Source: Terasakiella magnetica
Lineage (GTDB): Bacteria > Pseudomonadota > Alphaproteobacteria > Rhodospirillales > Magnetospirillaceae
Reading direction: 5' to 3'
Length of the DNA stretch: 64,000 bases
Assembly: GCA_902729415.1 (NCBI GenBank)
Contig: CACVCF010000445.1
Coordinates: forward strand, 1-64,000
A program made the translations under genes and the position numbers. The notes below the pieces were generated by a model. The model was not told where the DNA came from. It worked only from the letters and a program-made list of their open reading frames with translations, and made no database searches. This document shows, in pieces, positions 59,097-64,000 of this stretch (its first letter is position 1; every line of letters starts with the position of its first letter).

Positions 59097-59630
59097 ATGT
59101 CGCGAATCGGTAAATATCCCGTCGCGGTGCCCTCTGGTGTCACCGTGCAAATCACCGGCCCCAACGTCGCTGTGAAGGGCAAGCTGGGCGAGTCCCAGCT
59201 GGCTCTGCGCGACACCGTTGAGGTCTCTGTTGATGGTAACCTGATCTGGGTCAAGCCCGTGGGCGAGACCAAGCAGGCCCGTATGATGTGGGGCACCACC
59301 CGTGCGCTCTTGAACAACATGGTCAAGGGCGTGTCGGAAGGCTTCACCGTCAACCTCGAAATCAACGGCGTCGGCTATCGTGCGGCGGTTGAGGGCAAGA
59401 TCCTCAAGCTGCAGCTGGGCTACTCGCATGACATCGAATATCCGATTGCGGATGATGTCACCATGAAGTGCGAAAAGCCGACCGCCATCTCGATCACCGG
59501 CCGCGACAAGCAGCGCGTCGGCCAGATCGCGGCGGAAATCCGTGCCTTCCGTGGTCCCGAGCCCTACAAGGGCAAGGGTATCAAATATCAAACCGAGACC
59601 ATCCTTCGTAAGGAAGGTAAGAAGAAGTAG
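59097..59630 (+). CDS. rplF: 50S ribosomal protein L6
   Basis: 177 residues. [20 protein letters not shown] and the C-terminal [20 protein letters not shown] then [11 protein letters not shown]6 lies near the sarcin-ricin loop. ATG 59097 with AAGGAGGGC upstream; the longer frame starts inside rpsH. Confidence 0.97.
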   Translation: MSRIGKYPVAVPSGVTVQITGPNVAVKGKLGESQLALRDTVEVSVDGNLIWVKPVGETKQARMMWGTTRALLNNMVKGVSEGFTVNLEINGVGYRAAVEGKILKLQLGYSHDIEYPIADDVTMKCEKPTAISITGRDKQRVGQIAAEIRAFRGPEPYKGKGIKYQTETILRKEGKKK

Positions 59631-59641
59631 GGGACTCCGCC

Positions 59642-60004
59642 ATGATGACGCCGAAGGATCTTTTCGAGCGCCGCAAGCGGCGCGCCCGTCAGAGCATCAA
59701 GGCGAAGGCTCACGGCCGTATCCGGCTGTCGGTCTTCCGCTCTGGCAAGAACATTTACGTCCAGGTGATCGACGACAGCAAGGGCGTCACCCTGGCCTCC
59801 GCCTCGACGCTCGATACCGAGCTGAAGGGCAAGCTGAAGACTGGCGCCGACGTCGCTGCTGCGACCGCCGTCGGCAAGCTGATCGCCGAGCGGGCCAAGG
59901 CGGCCGGCATCACCGAGGTGGTGTTCGACCGTGGCGGCTACATCTATCACGGCCGGGTGAAAGCCCTTGCCGATGCGGCCCGCGAAGGCGGCCTGTCTTT
60001 CTAA
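59642..60004 (+). CDS. rplR: 50S ribosomal protein L18
   Basis: 120 residues. [20 protein letters not shown] and [20 protein letters not shown] identify L18, which binds 5S rRNA with L5. Two consecutive ATG codons (59642 and 59645) can serve as start. 11 nt after rplF. Confidence 0.96.
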   Translation: MMTPKDLFERRKRRARQSIKAKAHGRIRLSVFRSGKNIYVQVIDDSKGVTLASASTLDTELKGKLKTGADVAAATAVGKLIAERAKAAGITEVVFDRGGYIYHGRVKALADAAREGGLSF

Positions 60005-60016
60005 GGGATATGACAA

Positions 60017-60646
60017 ATGGCACGTACTCCCACTAATGATCGGCCCGAACGGGGCCGCGGCGGCGAGCGCGGCGAGCGGGCTCCCCGCGGCCGTGGCGGC
60101 GATCAGAATCCCCGCGAGCGCGAGGAATCTGAATTCGTCGACAAGCTGGTTCACATCAACCGCGTCGCCAAGGTGGTGAAGGGTGGCCGTCGGTTCGCCT
60201 TCGCCGCTCTGGTCGTGGTCGGTGACGCCAAGGGTCGCGTCGGTGTTGGGTCCGGCAAGGCCCGTGAAGTTCCGGAAGCCATCCGTAAGGCGACCGAGCA
60301 GGCCAAGCGCAACATGATCAAGATCGCGCTCCGCGAGGGTCGCACTCTGCATCATGACGCCTACGGTCGCTTTGGCGCCGGCCGCGTCATCCTGCGCGCG
60401 GCTCCGCCCGGCACCGGCATCATCGCCGGTGGTCCGATGCGCGCCGTGTTCGAGACCATGGGCGTTCAGGACGTCGTGGCCAAGTGCCTCGGCACCTCCA
60501 ATCCGCACAACATGATCAAGGCGACCTTCGCCGCTCTGGAAAATCTGGCGTCTCCGCGCCTGATTGCCGCCAAGCGGGGCAAGAAGGTTGGTGAGATCAT
60601 CGGTCGCCGCGACGGCTCTGCCGACGCGGCCGCTGCCGGCGCTTGA
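60017..60646 (+). CDS. rpsE: 30S ribosomal protein S5 with RG-rich N-terminal extension
   Basis: 209 residues against 167 in E. coli. The S5 core begins around [20 protein letters not shown] (residue 37) and includes [20 protein letters not shown] and the KH-like [20 protein letters not shown]. The extra 36 residues at the N-terminus are arginine/glycine/glutamate-rich ([20 protein letters not shown]), likely disordered and possibly RNA-binding. The start has an adequate context, and no internal ATG precedes the core, so the extension is probably real. Confidence 0.95.
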   Translation: MARTPTNDRPERGRGGERGERAPRGRGGDQNPREREESEFVDKLVHINRVAKVVKGGRRFAFAALVVVGDAKGRVGVGSGKAREVPEAIRKATEQAKRNMIKIALREGRTLHHDAYGRFGAGRVILRAAPPGTGIIAGGPMRAVFETMGVQDVVAKCLGTSNPHNMIKATFAALENLASPRLIAAKRGKKVGEIIGRRDGSADAAAAGA

Positions 60647-60663
60647 TAAGGAGGGCTGATCAC

Positions 60664-60867
60664 ATGGCCACCAATAAGAAAGCCGCCGCCAAGACCACCG
60701 TCAAGGTCACTCAGATTGGAAGCTCCATCGGCCGTCCGGCCGACCAGGGCGCCACTCTGGTGGGCCTGGGCCTGGGCAAGCTGCATCGGACCCGCGAGCT
60801 GGAGGACACTCCCTCGGTACGCGGCATGATCCGCAAGGTGCAGCACCTGGTGCGGGTGGAAGAGTAG
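60664..60867 (+). CDS. rpmD: 50S ribosomal protein L30
   Basis: 67 residues. [20 protein letters not shown] and [20 protein letters not shown] are L30 text. ATG 60664 with AAGGAGGGCTGATC upstream. Followed by a hairpin in the 59-nt gap before rplO. Confidence 0.95.
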   Translation: MATNKKAAAKTTVKVTQIGSSIGRPADQGATLVGLGLGKLHRTRELEDTPSVRGMIRKVQHLVRVEE

Positions 60868-60879
60868 AATCGTCCGGGG

Positions 60880-60902
60880 TCCGGGGGGGCGTGCCCCCCG
60901 GA
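60880..60902 (+). other. rpmD-rplO intergenic hairpin
   Basis: A 9-bp stem TCCGGGGGG / CCCCCCGGA with a 5-nt loop and no T-run. Likely an mRNA processing or stability element within the ribosomal operon. Confidence 0.4.
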
Positions 60903-60926
60903 TGACGGTAATGAGGACGGAAGAAC

Positions 60927-61409
60927 ATGAAGCTGAACGAACTGCGCGACAATGATGGCGCGCGCTACAAGGCCAAGCGTGTTGGTCGCGGCATCGGCTC
61001 CGGCAAGGGCAAGACCTCCGGGTCGGGCGTCAAGGGTCAGAGCTCGCGTACCGGCGTTGCCATCAATGGCTTCGAGGGCGGCCAGATGCCCATCTATCGC
61101 CGACTGCCGAAGCGTGGGTTCAAGAACCCCAATGCCAAGGATTTCGCGGTGGTGAATCTGGGGCGCATCCAGAAGGCTATCGACGAAAAGCGTCTCGACG
61201 CCACTGCGACCATCACAGCCGAGATCCTTCAGGCCGCCGGTCTGATCGGCAAGCTGTACGATGGATTGCGTCTGCTGGCCCAGGGCGAGCTGACGGCCAA
61301 GATCTCCATCGACGTCGTGGGAGCCTCCGAGGCTGCCATCGCCGCGGTCGAGAAGGCTGGCGGCACCGTCAATGTGGCTGCCCCCAAGGTCGTTCAGGCC
61401 AAGGGCTGA
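60927..61409 (+). CDS. rplO: 50S ribosomal protein L15
   Basis: 160 residues. [40 protein letters not shown] and [20 protein letters not shown] are L15 signature segments. Late assembly protein of the 50S. GAGGACGGAAG precedes the ATG. Confidence 0.97.
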   Translation: MKLNELRDNDGARYKAKRVGRGIGSGKGKTSGSGVKGQSSRTGVAINGFEGGQMPIYRRLPKRGFKNPNAKDFAVVNLGRIQKAIDEKRLDATATITAEILQAAGLIGKLYDGLRLLAQGELTAKISIDVVGASEAAIAAVEKAGGTVNVAAPKVVQAKG

Positions 61410-61586
61410 GGTCGGGGGCCGGTTTGGCCCTTTGACGTCTGGCATACCGTTCTCGTGGCCTGGCTCACCGCTCCTTGATCGGGATCGGAGGGCCGGGCCG
61501 CAAGTCGAAATCAGGATTTGTGATGCGGTCCGCACCCTTAATCGGGTAGAACATCGGGCCCGTACCACTGGACCCCGGAGTAAGGC
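61410..61586 (+). other. rplO-secY intergenic region
   Basis: 177 nt without a gene. Weak promoter-like hexamers (TTGACG near 61433, TTGATC near 61475) lack good partners; no clear hairpin terminator. secY is therefore probably read from the upstream ribosomal promoter. Confidence 0.35.
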
Positions 61587-62930
61587 ATGGCCTCCGCTGC
61601 CGAGCAGCTCGCCGCGAACATGAACTTTGGTGTCCTTGCTAAGGCCACTGAGCTAAAAAAGAGGATCTGGTTCACCCTCGGAGCGCTGATCGTGTACCGG
61701 CTTGGGACATGGATCCCGCTGCCGGGCGTCGATCCGCATGTCCTCGGTGACCTGTTCAAGCAGTCCGGTGGCGGCATCCTCGGGATGTTCGACATGCTGG
61801 CCGGTGGTGCGCTGCACCGCATGACCATCTTCGCCTTGAATATCATGCCGTATATTTCGGCATCGATTATCATCCAGCTCATGACCACGGTCATTCCGAG
61901 CTTGGAATCGGTGAAGAAGGAAGGCGAGGCCGGGCGCAAGAAGATCAATCAATACACCCGCTATCTCACTGTGATCATCGCCTGCTTCCAGGCCTATGGC
62001 ATCGCGCTGGGGCTGGAGGGCATGGTGAGTTCGCGCGGGCCTGCGGTCATGATGGAAAGCCACGTCCTGTTCCGCGTTACCGCGGTTCTGACGTTGACCG
62101 GCGGCACCTTGTTCCTGATGTGGCTGGGCGAGCAGATCACGGCGCGCGGCATCGGCCAGGGTACCTCGCTGATCATCATGGCGGGCATCGTCGCCGAACT
62201 GCCTTCGGCCATCAAGAATACCCTGGAACTGGGCCGCACCGGCGCCCTGCCGGTTCTGGTGATCATCGGCATCCTGGTGATGGCGGTGGTGGTCATCGCC
62301 TTCATCGTCTATATGGAGCGCGCCCAGCGGCGACTGATCGTTCAGTATCCCAAGCGCCAGGTCGGCAATAAGATGTTCGGCGGCGAATCGTCGCACCTGC
62401 CGCTCAAGGTTAACACCTCGGGCGTGATTCCGCCGATTTTCGCCAGCTCGATCCTGCTGATGCCGGTGACCATCGCCCAGTTCGCCTCTCAGGGCGGGCC
62501 GGAATGGCTGACCACGTTTACAGCCATCATGGGCCGCGGCCAGCCGCTTTACATTTTCATGTATCTGGCGCTGATCGTATTTTTTGCCTTCTTCTACACC
62601 GCCGTGGTTTTCAATCCTGAAGACACCGCCGAGAATCTGAAGAAGTACGGTGGGTTTATTCCCGGCATCCGTCCCGGTAAGAATACGTCGGAATACCTGG
62701 ATTACGTTCTGACCCGTCTGACGGTGATCGGCGCGGCCTATCTATCCATCTTGTCGATCCTGCCGGAACTGCTGATTTCCAAATGGTCGGTTCCATTCTA
62801 TTTCGGCGGCACCAGCCTGCTGATCGTGGTGACGGTGACCATGGACACGGTGGCGCAGGTTCAATCGCATCTGCTGGCCCATCAGTATGAGGGGCTCATC
62901 AAGAAGTCCCGCCTGAGGGGCAGGCGTTAA
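61587..62930 (+). CDS. secY: Preprotein translocase subunit SecY
   Basis: 447 residues with ten membrane segments. LGALIVYRLGTWIPLPGVDP, the plug-adjacent GGILGMFDMLAGGALHRMTI, FALNIMPYISASIIIQLMT and GIGQGTSLIIMAGIVAELPS are SecY signatures. It forms the protein-conducting channel with SecE (32469). CGGAG lies upstream of ATG 61587. adk follows after 21 nt. Confidence 0.98.
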   Translation: MASAAEQLAANMNFGVLAKATELKKRIWFTLGALIVYRLGTWIPLPGVDPHVLGDLFKQSGGGILGMFDMLAGGALHRMTIFALNIMPYISASIIIQLMTTVIPSLESVKKEGEAGRKKINQYTRYLTVIIACFQAYGIALGLEGMVSSRGPAVMMESHVLFRVTAVLTLTGGTLFLMWLGEQITARGIGQGTSLIIMAGIVAELPSAIKNTLELGRTGALPVLVIIGILVMAVVVIAFIVYMERAQRRLIVQYPKRQVGNKMFGGESSHLPLKVNTSGVIPPIFASSILLMPVTIAQFASQGGPEWLTTFTAIMGRGQPLYIFMYLALIVFFAFFYTAVVFNPEDTAENLKKYGGFIPGIRPGKNTSEYLDYVLTRLTVIGAAYLSILSILPELLISKWSVPFYFGGTSLLIVVTVTMDTVAQVQSHLLAHQYEGLIKKSRLRGRR

Positions 62931-62951
62931 AAGCCAAGAAAGGGGAGACCG

Positions 62952-63605
62952 ATGAATCTCGTTCTGTTGGGACCGCCCGGCGGCGGCAAGGGTACCCAGG
63001 CCAAGCGTCTTCAGGACAAGTACGGCCTGATCCAGTTGTCCACCGGCGACATGCTGCGTGCCGCCGTCACTTCGGGCTCCGATGTGGGCAAGAAGGCCAA
63101 AGCGGTAATGGATGCGGGCCAACTGGTATCCGACGAGATCGTGATCGCCATCATCGACGAGCGCCTGGACCAGCCCGACGTAGCCAAGGGCGCTATCTTC
63201 GACGGCTTTCCCCGCACCGTGGCCCAGGCCGAGGCTCTTGACGCCATGATGGCGCACAAGGGCAAGAAGCTGGATTTCGCCATCGAGATCCGCGTCCCCG
63301 ACGATTATATTGTCGAGCGCATTACCGGTCGCTATACCTGCGCCAAGTGCGGCGCCGGGTATCACGATAAGTTTCAGCTGCCCAAGGTCGCCGGAAAGTG
63401 CGATTCCTGCGGCGGCACCGAATTCGCCCGGCGTCCCGACGATAATGTCGAGACTGTCACCAAGCGTCTGGACGCCTATCATGCCCAGACAGCTCCGCTG
63501 CTGCCCTATTACGACAAGAGGGGCGCGTTGAAGCTGGTGGACGGGACCATGGACATCGCTGAAGTCACCGAGGCTTTGGAAGTGATTCTCGATTCGGCGA
63601 AGTAA
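62952..63605 (+). CDS. adk: Adenylate kinase, long zinc-lid form
   Basis: 217 residues. P-loop LLGPPGGGKGTQAKRL (residues 4-19), NMP-binding LSTGDMLRAAV, and DGFPRTVAQAEAL. The lid carries CAKCGAGYHDKF and CDSCGG, four cysteines that can bind structural zinc; E. coli Adk lacks them. It interconverts ATP, AMP and ADP. AAAGGGGAGA precedes the ATG. Conserved position between secY and rpsM. Confidence 0.97.
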   Translation: MNLVLLGPPGGGKGTQAKRLQDKYGLIQLSTGDMLRAAVTSGSDVGKKAKAVMDAGQLVSDEIVIAIIDERLDQPDVAKGAIFDGFPRTVAQAEALDAMMAHKGKKLDFAIEIRVPDDYIVERITGRYTCAKCGAGYHDKFQLPKVAGKCDSCGGTEFARRPDDNVETVTKRLDAYHAQTAPLLPYYDKRGALKLVDGTMDIAEVTEALEVILDSAK

Positions 63606-63625
63606 GTCGCCGTTTCGAAAAAAGG

Positions 63626-63666
63626 TAGGGTGAATCGGTTGACTCTCGACCGATTCACCCTATAAT
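63626..63666 (+). promoter_or_regulatory. Strong promoter of the alpha operon overlapping a perfect dyad
   Basis: TTGACT (63639-63644), a 16-nt spacer and a perfect TATAAT (63661-63666). A 14-bp perfect inverted repeat, TAGGGTGAATCGGT at 63626-63639 and ACCGATTCACCCTA at 63649-63662, brackets the -35 box and spacer. It is about 110 nt before rpsM. The dyad could be an operator or, as RNA, a terminator-like hairpin for adk, although no T-run follows. Confidence 0.75.
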
Positions 63667-63776
63667 CCCGCACCTTCGGTTTCCCCCGTGCTGGGTGAGG
63701 CCTGGAGTAGTGTTTTTTGGTAACGGCTCCGGGCGCAGTCAGGCGCGGACTATTTTTTGTGAAGGAGTAACCAGCT

Positions 63777-64000
63777 TTGGCTCGTATCGCTGGCGTCAAT
63801 ATTCCGACGAACAAGCGCGTGCTGATCGCGCTGACCTACATTCACGGCATTGGCCGCGCTAAGGCCCGGGAAATCACCAGCAAGCTGGCGATTCCGGTCG
63901 AGCGTCGTGTCAATCAGCTGACCGATGACGAAGTGCTCAAGATCCGCGAGCTCATCGATCGTGACTATCAGGTGGAAGGCGACCTTCGTCGTCTCGTCGC
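63777..64000 (+). CDS. rpsM: 30S ribosomal protein S13, 3' end outside window
   Basis: The first 74 codons are visible. [20 protein letters not shown] then [11 protein letters not shown], followed by [20 protein letters not shown], are S13 text. The protein starts with a TTG at 63777 (reads as M-A-R-I-A-G), with GGAG about 10 nt upstream; no ATG or GTG is available at this position. S13 contacts tRNAs and bridges the subunits. rpsK and rpoA are expected to follow. Confidence 0.93.
   Translation, partial: MARIAGVNIPTNKRVLIALTYIHGIGRAKAREITSKLAIPVERRVNQLTDDEVLKIRELIDRDYQVEGDLRRLV

Overview
The window is a GC-rich, densely coded bacterial chromosome segment. Its translation-gene order (tRNA-Tyr, tRNA-Gly, tuf, tRNA-Trp, secE-nusG-rplKAJL-rpoBC, then rpsL-rpsG-fusA-tuf, the S10/spc ribosomal block, secY-adk-rpsM), the rpoH paralogue, the alphaproteobacterial L10 leader and the many MCP, GGDEF and histidine-kinase genes point to an alphaproteobacterium of the Rhodospirillales. 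A Magnetospirillum/Paramagnetospirillum-like genome is my best guess. This is inference: no magnetosome gene or 16S gene is present to settle it.

Region 1 (1-850) is an insertion-sequence scar: the 3' part of an IS630-type transposase, then a decayed fragment of an IS3-type transposase. Region 2 (851-9774) is accessory and housekeeping: a CBS/DUF294 protein divergent from a DUF485-actP acetate uptake pair, undecaprenyl-diphosphatase, a STAS protein, a chemoreceptor, mobB and a NarL/LuxR-type response regulator. Region 3 (9775-18443) is the biotin locus. bioF-bioH-like-bioC-bioD-bioA run leftward as a tight operon, followed 19 nt later by a three-gene ABC exporter (adaptor, permease, LolD-like ATPase). 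bioB lies divergently on the other strand.

Region 4 (18486-29117) has a small phenylacetate set (paaK; paaI-paaJ with a strong dyad upstream), a diguanylate cyclase, a RidA protein, a DUF1127 protein, a solute-binding protein, an OxyR-like regulator lacking the peroxidatic cysteine and divergent from a DUF475/TerC-type membrane protein, an RpoH-type sigma factor, and a membrane histidine kinase overlapping it tail to tail. A roughly 590-nt stretch without a convincing gene follows (29118-29710).

Region 5 (29711-64000) is the transcription/translation core: tRNA-Thr, rlmB, three more tRNAs, two tuf genes that look base-identical, the rpl-rpo operon with a recognisable L10 leader, and then a two-gene interruption (a Sel1-repeat serine protease and a lytic transglycosylase). 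After that come the str operon, the S10 and spc operons, secY, adk and the start of the alpha operon (rpsM, cut by the window end). Visible sigma-70-like promoters sit before tRNA-Tyr, inside the 3' end of tuf1 (for tRNA-Trp-secE), before rpsL, right after tuf2 (for rpsJ) and before rpsM, where the promoter overlaps a perfect 14-bp inverted repeat.

I did not find a clearly new multi-gene system. The best leads are the cysteine-less OxyR-like regulator with an OxyR-type half site, the exporter fused to the biotin operon, the dyad upstream of paaI, the actP regulatory palindrome, and the dyad-embedded rpsM promoter.
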